Source of the DNA: Tenebrio molitor
Taxonomy: Eukaryota; Arthropoda; Insecta; Coleoptera; Tenebrionidae
Length of the DNA: 64,000 nucleotides
Direction: 5' to 3'
NCBI RefSeq assembly: GCF_963966145.1
Contig: NC_091051.1
Location: 18,476,001-18,540,000, forward strand
In this document: piece after piece, positions 11,301-21,434 of the stretch
Position numbering within the stretch: position 1 is the stretch's first letter
Layout: the number at the start of each line of letters is the position of its first letter
Notes under the pieces: model-generated
Database searches by the model: none
What the model was told of the DNA's origin: nothing
What the model saw: the letters and a program-made list of their open reading frames with translations, nothing else
Translations under genes and position numbers: made by a program

Positions 11301-12772
11301 TTTTATTTGTTACTAAATTGTAAACGTCATTTATTCGAACTGTCACTTGACGTTGAAAAGTCATTTTAACTGGCTAGTAGCGTTAAATTGACAGCAGACC
11401 AGTTATGAATTTAACAAGTTAGTAGAGAAATTTGAAATTTGGAAAGGATAGTAGCGTTTTTAACATTTGAACATTTTTATTTCTTTGTTTCATACAAATT
11501 AAAATTAAATGTACAATTAGAATTTCCGCTAATGTCGAACATTCCTGAAGCGGAAGTGAATTCGCTCGTCATTGGACAATTAATTGTAGAACCTCCCGAA
11601 GTGGAAGCCACATTTGTCGAAGTGGAAGCCACATCTGTTGAGTTTCGTCCAGGAAACATTTTTTTCGCAATTTCAATTTTTTTATTGATAGAATCATCCA
11701 CATAACCTTCCGCAAGTCCACTACTTTTCCATCCTCCCGCACGTTTTAGTGTCAAAATATCTCCACCTGCATCCACAACCATTGTTGCTGCTGATCGGCG
11801 AAATGAGTGACCTGTGTATAATTCAGGTTCTTGTAGCCCTACGTATGTTGCAATTTTTTTCGGTACACCGCCAATAGTGTGCTGGCCAACATTGAGGGAA
11901 ATACATTTGCCATTACGGTAGGTTAAAAAGAAACGTAATTGGTCTGCTTGACGAGGACGAAGAGCTGCATATTTTCTGTACAAAACACAAGGTTGAAAAC
12001 TGCAGCCCTCATCTGTGATCGTAAATCTCCTTGTTGTTAAATTCTTTGTATTCCGTAAAGTGACGATAATATATTTCTCAACATCTTCTACGTCCTTCAC
12101 CGTCAACGAGAGAAGCTCGTCACACCGGCAAGCACCAAAAATTTTCATTTTCACTTTATATAACAACCATTAGTCATCAGGAGCTTCAACAAGAAATTTT
12201 TCCACTTGCTCTTTTGTTAAAACCCTTGCCTTCTTCGGCACGTAACGCTCATTCTTTCTCTTGAGAAAAGCAATTACCTTATGAAATCTACAAATGTCAA
12301 GTTAAAATATCACTTTTTTGACAACGTTTGTAATAGGAAAACAAACCTGTGAACTTCAGCATTTTCTTTAATTTCCAGGCAGCTTTTTAACATGGACCAT
12401 TTCGACCACAAAGAATTGGGGCTAAATTTGTCTGATAGTTGGTGAAGATACACCAAAAGAACGTCTTCCGTTACACCAGTTACGTTATTGTTTTTCTGCC
12501 AATTTTTAAATTCTTCATATTCTCGTTCATATCTTGCTAAAGACTTCGCTGGCAGTAAACTGGAAGCCACGTTTATAGCTTCCTTTTTGATTTCTTCTGG
12601 CACGTTCATTTGAGAAAAAATCTTGACGGAAATAAACAATTTGAACAAACGGCGCGTTGTCATAGTAATTGTACTTCTAAGGTTTCTGAGTTTTGAGCAA
12701 TAATTTGGAAGAAAACAGAATTTGATCATTTTTAATTTTATTTAGTTGTTTACAATTTAGTAACAAATAAAA
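11301..12772 (-). mobile_element. Crypton-like tyrosine-recombinase transposon with TIRs
   Basis: A complete-looking 1472-bp element. Its ends are perfect 25-bp inverted repeats at 11301-11325 and 12748-12772 (starting TTTTATTTGTTACT). The single gene inside encodes a tyrosine recombinase. A long hairpin at 12778-12897 lies directly beyond the right TIR, upstream of the gene. Typical Cryptons are described without TIRs, so the boundaries here are unusual. The two non-autonomous relatives (8667-9372 and 34446-34906) also have TIR-like ends plus a hairpin on the same side. Confidence 0.7.
11477..12609 (-). pseudogene. Crypton-type tyrosine recombinase, one nonsense codon
   Basis: Exon 1 is 12609-12347 (start MNVPEEIKKEA), then a 59-base GT-AG intron, and exon 2 is 12287-11477. 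Together they give about 357 residues. The N-terminal core-binding-like part includes LARYEREYEEF and GVTEDVLLVYL. The catalytic part shows the full tyrosine-recombinase set: Arg in GACRCDELLSL, Lys in LRNTKNLTTRR, HxxR in TGHSFRRSAAT, Trp in RAGGWKSS and the nucleophile Tyr in LAEGYV. One in-frame TAA at 12172-12170, just before the catalytic domain, and about three missing residues nearby are the only visible lesions. The family cuts and rejoins DNA through a covalent 3'-phosphotyrosine. Alternative start: a longer upstream frame exists, but MNVPEE is where relatives begin. Confidence 0.85.
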
Positions 12773-12777
12773 TATTA

Positions 12778-12897
12778 TACAAGACACGCCAGGTAACTGG
12801 TTTTACTGGCTCAAGGAGGTAACTGACTCGTCTTCGACTCGTCAGTTATATCCTCCATTCGCCAGTAAAAACCATTTTACCTGGCTTGTAATGTAAA
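12778..12897. repeat. long hairpin beside the recombinase element
   Basis: The left arm (CAAGACACGCCAGGTAACTG and onward to GGAGGTAACTGAC) pairs with the right arm (GTCAGTTATATCCTCC on to TTTTACCTGGCTTG) around the loop TCGTCTTCGACTC. The arms are about 50 bp. It starts within about six bases of the recombinase element's right TIR. Confidence 0.8.
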
Positions 12898-12947
12898 ATA
12901 CTATTATTATTCATTTTTCTAAACATTGAAGCCTTTAATAGTTATTT

Positions 12948-13083
12948 ACGAACCAAGTGCGGGAAACGATGTTCCCGCATGAGCGCATTTTTTAAAGCAC
13001 GAGCGACGAAGGAGCGAGTGCCTTTAATTAATGTGCGAATGAACGCAAGATGTCTTCACGCAAGTGGTTCGTACAATATTTTT
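12948..13083. repeat. second long hairpin, CGAG...CTCG core
   Basis: ACGAACCAAGTGCG at 12948 pairs with CGCAAGTGGTTCGT ending near 13083, with inner pairing down to a GC-rich core GAGCGACGAAGGAGCGAG. It has the same architecture as the other hairpins but different arm sequence. Confidence 0.65.
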
Positions 13084-13409
13084 TGTACGAAAATTTTCTG
13101 TTTTAATACATTAAACATAAACGAACATAAAACCAAGTAGGCAGTGATCTTTGGTTATTGGAAACAATTGCTTCACTTGATATTTCAATTTTTGCAATAA
13201 TTTGTAAATTTTTTAGGAACAATTTTCAACGATTATAAATCTTTCTGTAATTTTTTAATGGAGGAAAACCCAGGGAAGTTGTATTTTATGAACTAAATGC
13301 CTCAAAGGGCCAGAGTTTTTGGCAATTTTTACATTCGAGTTGACCGGGAAGCACTCGTTTCGGAGCGAGCGTTGGATGTTGGAAGCGTTGCTTTCAAGGC
13401 TATGAGTAC
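13084..13409. other. intergenic, partial hairpin-like motif only
   Basis: The only feature is CACTCGTTTCGGAGCGAGCG near 13353, which resembles the core of the neighbouring hairpins but lacks clear long arms. I see no gene. Confidence 0.4.
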
Positions 13410-14085
13410 AAAAAATGTATTAAACATTTCAAATATGTCGGGTTCTATTCTTTTTTCTAGCAGGCGTGCCCGTTTCTCATTCCAAACATTTACCCTTCTT
13501 CAATAATTGTTTTAACTACTTTGGCCACTCCACCTTTTACTTTTGTGTTTGTCTATACCGCTATACACAAAACCATAATTTTCGCTGTACTCAGCGTTCG
13601 TTCCTTTTTGCTTGTTCTCACTCAGAACGGCTAAATCTATTTGATATCTTCTTTCTAGTTCGACTGAACTGGGCCTCCCATGTACTTGACTCATTTCGTT
13701 CTTGGAAAACTTGTCTCTTTCTTGATCGGTATTCCATGAACATTCCAATTCCAACAACTAAAATTCATAAACCATTTATCGTTCAGGGTCTGTTTTCGTT
13801 TTGATGCGTCCTGGTTTTGGGGATTATTGAATTTTAGCTATTGATATTTTTCACGAGTACCAGTGTCCTGATGGCTCAACCCCTAGCCTGAATGGCGAAA
13901 GTATTTTTTTAGGGGTTTCTTCCCTTAGTTTGGTTGTCTTTCCAGAACATTAGAGTCCCGCCTACCCTTGTTTTGAATCCACTGATCTGCTCCTCTGCTC
14001 TCGTTTGCTTTTCTGACTATTCGTATGTTCATCTAGTAACCCTAAGCCCTTCTAGGGTGCCAGCATCCGGATCAGATGAATCCTG
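13410..14085 (-). pseudogene. LINE 5' region with AP-endonuclease fragment
   Basis: On the minus strand the frame 13757-13512 reads VHGRPSSVELERRYQIDLAV, then SENYGFVYSGIDKHKSK. These resemble the opening of the AP-like endonuclease of non-LTR elements (…DIL.. ETK, …YSG). A degenerate continuation (VNVWNEKR) follows to about 13410. Upstream on that strand, to about 14085, is sequence with no coding signal, probably leader. No RT is present, so it is a fragment. Clade not assigned. Confidence 0.5.
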
Positions 14086-14361
14086 TTTTTTTTTTTTTAG
14101 AGATGGTTCCTCCTCTAACCTTCATTCTTTTTCAACCTGGCTTAAGACAGACTTGACTGAAATCAAATCTGCCTGAAATGTATAAGTCTATTTCACGTTT
14201 ACCTACCACTTATACTACGACCATCACTTTATTGGTAAAAGGGTAAAACATTGATGGCATTGACATTTTGCACTGACATTTTTGTTGTCAGATTACACTT
14301 AACCTCAAATTTATTATAGTACTGGTTACCATTTGTATGAATCTAATTTTATGGCAAACCG

Positions 14362-14395
14362 CGATCACAGACATTTATAAACACCCTGTACTATT
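14362..14395 (-). repeat. right terminus of the split mariner-type element
   Basis: The stretch containing AGACATTTATAAACACCCTG and ending CTGTA is the inverted partner of 5621-5655. Confidence 0.5.
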
Positions 14396-14851
14396 GCGAT
14401 CAAAAAATTTTGGACACTATTGTCATCGTGCTGTCATATATTCTAAAAGGACCCTTATGTATTAATATGTATTATTATGATTGCGTCAATTTTGAAAATG
14501 TGAATGTCAGATTTACCGAGAAAATATTCAAAAAGTTGTAAAAATCAGACAAATGGAATAGAACGAGGTTTTAATTAATAAAAAATATAAAACAAATACC
14601 CAAATGTACTCGCATATTAAAAAAATTATATTTTAAACTGATGTCAAATTGACAACAATTTCATCTTTCAGGTGACAGTTTCAATAAAGCATGATTTAGA
14701 GTAATTTTTTTAATGTGACAGAAGTTTGATGTCTAAAATTTTATGATCGTAATAGTACTTATGAAAATGTTTTCGAACGATGACAGAACTGACATGATCC
14801 TATTTACCCATTACTTTTGTGAGTTTAATTGCTTATAATTTTTCGTAGCAA
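14396..14851. other. intergenic, nothing recognised
   Basis: AT-rich. I see no coding frame or repeat boundary before the R4-like fragment begins. Confidence 0.5.
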
Positions 14852-15307
14852 CCACCTCCACCCGGCGGCACGGCAATTTTGCCAGAGTACATACACTATT
14901 ACGGATAATACTATCAAGTAATAGTGCAGTGCTTATCAACATAATTACCGGCGTCTCGCCTCCGCATTTTGACTTTTTTGTGTTTTATGTTCTGTGTCAA
15001 TGTTAAGGAATTTCCTCACGATGTGACATGAGTATAATAATATACCTTTTTGAATTTCAACCACCAATGTGTTCTCTAAGTCCAAAATTTTTAAATTTTT
15101 AAGAAGAGATTGCGGTACTATTCCTGTTGCTGAAATTATAAATGGTAAAATCGAAATTTTTTCTAAACACCAAAGATTTCTCATAGCAACGGATAGTTCT
15201 AAATATTTATTAATTTTTGTATTATATGTCTGTGTTATATTGTGTGAATTTGGAACAGCTATATCTAAAAGATATGCTTGCTTTTGTTGTTTATTTAAAA
15301 TAATAAT
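14852..15307 (-). pseudogene. second R4/Dong-like copy, 3' fragment
   Basis: A minus-strand copy of the last 456 bases of the element at 5823, with only about six to eight differences. It carries the C-terminal endonuclease end (QQKQAYLLDIAVP … NAEARRR stop at 14945) and the same 3' terminus GGTGGAGGTGG. It is 5' truncated at 15307, within TAATAAT, as expected for incomplete target-primed reverse transcription. Confidence 0.9.
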
Positions 15308-15311
15308 TGTT

Positions 15312-15458
15312 ATTAATAGTATATTATGCAACAAGATTTATAAACGGCACTTTAGACACGCGTTTTATGTTAGGCACGAGCGAAGCGTAGCGGAGCGAGT
15401 GTTTAATAAACAAGTGTCTAGAGAAGTTTATAAACGAATTGCATACTATACTTTTTCT
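15312..15458. repeat. long hairpin with GC-rich core
   Basis: ATAGTATATTATGCAA at 15316 pairs with TTGCATACTAT ending near 15452. Inner arms (GATTTATAAAC / GTTTATAAAC, GACAC / GTGTC) lead to the core CACGAGCGAAGCGTAGCGG. It abuts the truncated R4-like fragment. Confidence 0.7.
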
Positions 15459-16465
15459 ACGACCAAATTAACAAATGGAACACACAAACGAAACAAGCAA
15501 CTTTTTTATTAAACGTTAATTTAAACATACAAACTAAATGAACATACCAAATAGGAATATATATATTTCTCAGAATACAAACTGTTGGTGGCTTCAGGTC
15601 CATATTTGAAAAATACAACGAATTATTCCACTGCAATGACGTTTTCTTTCACGCCGGATGCGAAACTGATAAACGTCAAAATAACAACTTGATCTAGAGC
15701 TAAAGATGTCCAAAAAATTCAAGCCGTGTTTAAAGAAACTTCGAGCGTGTTTAATATGCCGAAAACGCCCGAATGGACACCAAGTTGTGACTAATGAACA
15801 ATCGTTTTTAAAGTGACGTTTTGTACACTATTTGTCAGTGCAAAATGTGACACTTTAGAGAAGGAAGTTGAAAAATCATATTTTGTTGAAAGAGGTATTT
15901 TTCTGTCAGAATTTGACATTCCGTAGGCTGATGTTGAAAGCTTTCTTCATATGTTTTATCTGCATTATGATAATGTAATAGGGATCGAGATAGCTTTATA
16001 AATCGTATTTTGGGTTGCATTTCTACTTGGTCAGGCTCGTCATCTTACGTGAATCTTTTCATAAAAATCCGAAGACCTGGAAAGAGTTGTTCACTGATTT
16101 CACAGAATTTTTCTCAGAATGTTTATTCAGAAGAAATAAAATATGGATTAAAACAACAAATTAAGAACATGTCAGTCTAAAACATTATTCAGTAATGAGT
16201 GTATCTACTACGGTTTCTTGAGAACTCATTTACTCTATCCTCCGATTTTTAAAGTTTTATAAATCATCAAAAACTCTATTGCCTCAATGTGCTAGATTTT
16301 TGCAAATGCTTTAAATCTATCTCTACTACTTCAAAAACTGTAAAACGATTTAAGTGGGTATTTGTCAGTCATGATTGTTTTGACAACTCCACTCACAAAT
16401 TTTCGGTTAACAATAAAATCACAATAAGTGCATCATAGAGATTCTTCATTTCGTCTCATTTCAGC
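15459..16465. other. intergenic and 5' flank of the next gene
   Basis: No repeats or genes recognised. The TTTCAG just before the ATG at 16466 could be the acceptor of a 5' UTR intron of the following gene. Confidence 0.4.
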
Positions 16466-17651
16466 ATGAATCCAGATAATGTAAGTTTACATGACACTCC
16501 ATTAACATTATTAAAGCAACAGCCTAATTAGCGATTTAGACCACCCTATCCGCCAAAATCTCCAGCACCAACTCCAACACGCGAATCTGAAGCTAGTGGT
16601 ACCAGCAGAACACATGTGTACTTAGACGATGAAACTCTACACAGGATGATAGAGTCCTTTGGACCACTGGAGTATTCCCAAGTAAGCATAAAAATACAAG
16701 GTAAAAAACTAGGTATATTTGGCATTTCCAGTTTGCTGCCACCCTCAACCAACATGAGGCCTACAGTACCCTGGCAGAACAAGATCCTTTCGGGACCATG
16801 GGTTGGCAACCAGACATGCAACTGGCAAGTCTGACAAAAAAAAAACTTTGATTCTGAATATAACAATGTTGTTAAAATAGGAATCTAGTTCCAGAAGAAA
16901 AGGAAGATCACCACGTACTGAGACAATTCCACCTGAACAGCGGTACTTGTTGGGTCAGTCTCAGATGGCGATTGACGAAGGCAACCCACAAGCGGCTGAA
17001 GCTAAGAAGGAAACACTTATAGAATGGTACTACTTTCGTTAGTCACGTCTTGGTTGGGGAAGAAATGTTTTTGATTCATTTACTATTTACTAAACTGCGT
17101 GATTTAATTATTATCAATATTATTAATAAGTGATCCCCGATAGCTTATATTTCTCAGAACGGAACGTTTTAGTACTACCTGAATTGTTTATTATGTGTAG
17201 GTTTGATCGTTCTGTGGAGAAAGAACTGCAGAAAAGGCGCGACACAGGAAGTACCACTGCAAGTCCCGTGGATCCAGCTCTGGCCCCACTCAAAGCCAAA
17301 CATGCTCTCAACTTATCAAAAGGTACTGCAGAAAGAATGGCCGAGGCAAGCGCAAGTCGTATCGAAATATCCGCCAGACTTGAGACCGATTTTACGACGG
17401 AACTGACCGACGCTGCGGAAAAATTTGCCAAAGCTGAAACGATGTCCCATTACGCCGAGGCACTACAGGCCGCAGAAGAGGCGGCCCAGAACGCTCCTCC
17501 TGAACTGATGGAACAAGCAGCAGCAGCAGAAGCGAGGAGGATTCAGACGGAGTTGTCTAAAGTTAAGGAGACTGTGCCTGGTGCAAGACCTATAGAAGTT
17601 GTGGGATATGTGGGAATTACGAAACCGTACTATCCCAAAAAGTCTACTTAA
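16466..17651 (+). CDS. unrecognised five-exon host gene, 284 aa
   Basis: Five exons join in frame: 16466-16480, 16532-16681, 16732-16824, 16881-17026 and 17201-17651 (stop). The introns are about 50-175 bases. All are GT-AG except intron 3, which uses a GC donor (GCAAGT at 16825). The protein starts MNPDNRFRPPYPPKSPAPTP (Pro-rich), has an acidic segment (YLDDETLHRMIESFGPLEY) and a motif HEAYSTLAEQDPFGTMGWQP. It ends in an Ala/Glu-rich, probably helical half (about residues 135-265) with the tail VGYVGITKPYYPKKST. No signal peptide, membrane segment or catalytic motif is visible. I do not recognise the family. Clean exon joining and an uninterrupted frame make it a real host gene, not a transposon gene. 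The antisense open frame at 17123-17431 is a shadow. Confidence 0.75.
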
Positions 17652-18102
17652 AGATCCTTAAGGATACAATGAAAGTTATAATTATAATGTTCAATTTTGT
17701 CCAAAATTTCAAACCGAGTCTTAACGCTCTATTTCTAAATTTTAACACATAATTATAACATGTCTAATATAAAGTTACACTGAAAATCAGAAACAAAACT
17801 GTGCCAAATTTTTTGTCTTCGACATGTGAAGTACTTTGCCTCAACTACATTTAACTAATAGGTTAAGGAAATTAATTATAAGATAAATTATTGATTCAAG
17901 AAAACGTCTACTACTCTTATCTGTTATCATTTCCTCCTACTTAACCCACTTGTCCTGATACAAGTATAATTTCGAGAGCGATTTCCTCAAAATTTGGTTT
18001 GTTCTGATAATAAATGTCAAAAGTAAATAAGAAGATTGATTTTAACTAAATCCAATTAGACAATTCCAAAATGTATAATTGGACAACATATTTTTTCAAA
18101 CA
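17652..18102. other. 3' flank, nothing else recognised
   Basis: It contains AATATAAAG near 17767, a weak candidate polyadenylation signal for the preceding gene. No other feature. Confidence 0.4.
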
Positions 18103-18567
18103 TACAGGGTGTTATTGAAATGCACGGACACATTTTAACCACGAGTTACTAGCTTCATGTAGAACTCGGAAAAAATATTTAAAAAATTTTATGTCAAAAA
18201 ATAAAATAACATTTATTTTTTGAGCAACACTTTTTTTTAATTGCTTTTAGTCTTCTACGTTGTCCCACAACCTCGTAAGTAAAATTTCGGCCCATTTTAA
18301 AAATACACCCTGCTTATCATATTTTATAAAACGTACACCAATGCGGTTTCCTTGTTTTAAAGCATATTTCGTAAAGGTTACTTCGCATTGGCGTACATTA
18401 TAAAATATGATATACAGGGTGTATTTTTGAAATGAGTCGAAATCTTACCTACGAAGTTGTGGGACAACGTAGAAGACTAAAAGCAATTTAAAAAAATTGT
18501 AGCTCAAAAAATAAAAAGCAGTAGTCTCGTGGTTAAAATTTATCCACTCATTTCATAACACCCTGTA
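18103..18567. mobile_element. foldback MITE, mariner-type ends
   Basis: It begins TACAGGGTGTTATTGAAATG and ends with the near complement CATTTCATAACACCCTGTA. Nearly the whole element is palindromic: GTCTTCTACGTTGTCCCACA at about 18251 reappears inverted at about 18460. A second internal CACCCTG/CAGGGTG pair (about 18307 and 18415) suggests a nested or duplicated element. Flanked by TA. Non-coding. Confidence 0.8.
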
Positions 18568-18738
18568 GATTTTAAATTTTTCATGTCTTGTAACGCTTAG
18601 CATGACATTTACTTTAATATTAAGCATATTGGCAAGTAAATGAACACATTAAAAATACAGTAGTTTTTGAAAATAATACAAGTGGTTTAAGGTTTACCAT
18701 TTCCTGTCATTCAAGTATTTCGTAAAAATTGAAAACAC

Positions 18739-18797
18739 TTATCGATTTTCGTTATTTATCAGAACATTATCTTGTCCTGTAAAAACCTATATAAAGA
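18739..18797 (+). promoter_or_regulatory. core promoter of protease gene 1: GATA sites and TATA box
   Basis: TATATAAAG at 18789-18797 lies about 31 bases before the ATG, so the leader is short. Three TTATC (GATA-type) motifs lie at 18739-18743, 18756-18760 and 18768-18772. The paralogue at 22535 has the same arrangement, including ATCAGAAYATTATCTT. GATA sites plus a TATA box are usual for insect midgut protease genes (family knowledge); tissue of expression is inferred. Confidence 0.6.
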
Positions 18798-18827
18798 GAT
18801 AAGCAAAGATTTATCTTCTATCTCAAA

Positions 18828-19697
18828 ATGATCTTCCTTTTGGTAGCTACTTTCTTTGTTAGATACACTTCGGGTAAGCAGCAGCAGCTTTTTGTGCCAA
18901 ATGAAATTGTTTCAATTGCTTTTACAGGGTATCCAACATTTTCCCACAACGTGAGAATTGTCGGAGGACACAATATTTCCATCCAAGAAGTTCCGTACCA
19001 GATCTCCCTTCAACATGATGGAGACCATTTTTGTGGAGGTTCAATAATCAGTCCAAATTATATCGTTACGGCCTCACACTGCACCTCTTTGTAAAACGCA
19101 TTTTTGAAACACTAAAATCATCATTGATATTGCCTTTCTGCTTTTAGTTATGATGCAAGTTCATTAACAATTCGTGCTGGAAGCTCAACTCGAGGTGTTG
19201 GAGGTCAAGTAATAAACGTAAGCAAGATCTACAACCATCCAAATTTCACCGAACAAAACGCAGACTGTGACATTTCTGTTCTGGAATTGTCAGCTAATTT
19301 AACACTAGGAATTAATGTGGCCGCCATAGCTCTCCCATCTTTGAATCAAAAATGGCCTGTTGGTACCGAAGTTCTTGTAACAGGATGGGGTCTCCTCAGT
19401 TGGAATAGTACTGACCTCCCTGAGGATCTTCAAGGGGTTTCTCTTAACCTTGTCAGTCAAGAGTCTTGCAGAGAAGCTTACGGTGAAAATGAGGTCACTG
19501 ATTACATGATGTGCGCTGGAGTTAGTGGTGGAGGCAAATCTGCGTGTTCGGAAGATTCTGGTGGTCCGTTGCAGGTCGATAATATTTTAGCAGGAGTGGT
19601 ATCCTGGAGTAAGGAATGTGGATTGCCAGATTATCCTGGAGTTTATGCACGAGTATCAGCACTGCGACAATTTATTCAAGATGTTACTGGATTATGA
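18828..19697 (+). CDS. trypsin-like serine protease (S1A), variant active site
   Basis: Three exons: 18828-18873, 18928-19090 and 19148-19697 give 252 residues. A hydrophobic signal peptide (MIFLLVATFFVRYTSG) leads to a short propeptide cut at HNVR|IVGG. The catalytic triad is present: His in IVTASHC, Asp in DISVLEL, Ser in EDSGGPL. Cysteine pairs of the fold are present. Odd points: the oxyanion glycine (position 193) is Glu (CSEDSGGP); position 189 is Ser (KSAC), as in chymotrypsin rather than trypsin; and position 216 is Ser (SWSKEC) instead of Gly. The substrate pocket should therefore differ from its neighbour's. It is probably a secreted gut endopeptidase, but reduced or changed activity is possible. 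Tandem paralogue of 22535-23399. Confidence 0.9.
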
Positions 19698-19849
19698 TTT
19701 CGCATCCCGCCAGGTTTTAAATATACAATTGCTAATTGGGATTTATTTTGTAACATCTATTAGTAAAATTGCTTAACAAAAAATTAGTACTACATTTTTG
19801 ATTTGCTTTCTTGTAAAGTGTCTGTCAATATCTATCCCTTCAGTACGAG

Positions 19850-20042
19850 TATTTGTAAGAGGTAAGTAATCCAAAAAATTTTTCTTGCAAAATAGTAATT
19901 TGTGTATCAACGCCAAAAAGTGCATCTTTTCCGTCCGAGTCTGAGTTTTCTGGCCGAGGCGCATCCGAGGCTTGAAAATAGGCGAGGACAAAAGGCACTT
20001 TTTGCCAGAGGTGCATATTAAATTTTTTAGGCGACTGCACGA
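19850..20042. repeat. imperfect long hairpin
   Basis: CCAAAAAGTGCATCTTTTCCG near 19911 pairs with AAAAGGCACTTTTTGCC near 19989, with outer AT-rich arms (CAAAAAATTTTTC / AAATTTTTTAGG) and a GC-rich core with CGAG motifs. It is the same type as the other hairpins, more decayed. Confidence 0.5.
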
Positions 20043-20132
20043 ACTAGGAAGCAAAAGACACAATTCATTGGAAATATTACAAATTTATTTTTTATCCACC
20101 TTTTTCAAATAGATAAATTAATTAATATATTA

Positions 20133-20614
20133 TACAGGTGTCTCAAAAATGGCGCCCAATCTCTTGAGGGGTTAAACTATTTGAAGAGTTGAGTTCAATT
20201 TCGTTGTGAATTTTTTTTTCCTTTTACTATTTTCCAAGTTATACACATTTTAAAATAAGCAAATTTGGCAACATCGGTTGGTATGCATAATCAACTAAAC
20301 CAATTCTATTTTGTGGTCAATGTTGCCACTGTTATTTTAGCGTATTTTGGTAGGTTATTACTCTAAAAAGAAGGCCTTCGGTGGTGTTCCACTACCAAAA
20401 GGGGTCTTGGAAAAAGTAACATTGTAAAGTAATTTATAATTCAGCTGTAAAATTTGGTAATAAAGGAGATACATCTCTTTGAAATTACCATATTTAAGAG
20501 TAAGTTATACTAAATCTGTTGGTCCGATCAAATTTTGTATTGAGATTTACCTTCCCTGACTTCTATTCTTTAAGACCCTTAGGAGACTGGGCGCCATTTT
20601 TGAGACACCCTGTA
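20133..20614. mobile_element. MITE with mariner-type TIRs
   Basis: The ends TACAGGTGTCTCAAAAATGG and CCATTTTTGAGACACCCTGTA are inverted repeats that extend through GGCGCCCA/TGGGCGCC. TA borders both ends. The inside is non-coding and not palindromic. Confidence 0.8.
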
Positions 20615-20985
20615 TTAACAATTATTTTATAGTTTTTGTTATCAGCTTGCCAAGAAAACTAGAAATTTGCTATTTGCAATACAATTACTTAATTACATGG
20701 TGACACGACAATTATCGGTTTTGTCGGTTTCGTTGCTAACTTACTAACCAGACCAACAGATAGCGCTACGGTCAGCGTCCGAAAAAGAGTTAGTTTTCGT
20801 CCGCTTGTAAGTACGTAAAATTACCGTTTTCATTAAAGCTGCCTAAAAATTTCTAATTAGGAATAGATAGGTCATTATGACTGATGTGTCAGTTTGTCAA
20901 ACTGAAGGTTTTCAAGCTGTTTGGCGTTTCCTTCGCCCTTTTCGTAACTTACAGATCATGACGCACTAGCATAACTGATTTGTAG
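20615..20985. other. intergenic, nothing recognised
   Basis: No feature found before the repeat fragment that follows. Confidence 0.4.
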
Positions 20986-21160
20986 TAGCACTTCTCTCTG
21001 GTGCACGCTTCTTTTCCCAATTTTAATTTTGATTATCGCTGTCACGATGACAAGAATGGCAAAAATCGAAAATGGGGTTAGTTGAACATAATGCCAGCTT
21101 CACATTTTGATGTCAAGCCAATGACAGGCCGGCCTAAATTTATTGTCCGCCATAGTACTT
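20986..21160. repeat. partial copy of the 48987-49358 MITE family
   Basis: TGACAAGAATGGCAAAAATCG … TGGGGTTA … GATGTCAAGCCAATGAC … GGCCGGCCTAAAT … CCGCCATAGTAC matches the right half of the MITE at 48987-49358 with indels. No left half is visible here. Confidence 0.55.
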
Positions 21161-21434
21161 ACACAAAGGACAAATTACTTCTATTGGCTGACTCCGGTGC
21201 GGAAGAAAAGTTATTGATATGTCATCTATCATATGATAATGAATTAATGAGATATAATTTTTTTGATCATTTATGTATAGATCTTCTGTTGAGCGATTTT
21301 TAGGCATTTTCTAGATAACCGCTGACAAAAATTATGTTGACAAAGTGTGATTTGTATTGGTGCAGAACAATATTTAATAAAGAAGAAACAGGCGACGAGA
21401 AATAAACAGACAATAATTAATAAAGAAATCAAGA

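Noticed and set aside
17123..17431. Antisense open frame over the last exon of the five-exon gene
   Set aside because: It lies opposite a coding exon whose splicing is well supported, and its sequence is the low-complexity mirror of the Ala/Glu-rich region.
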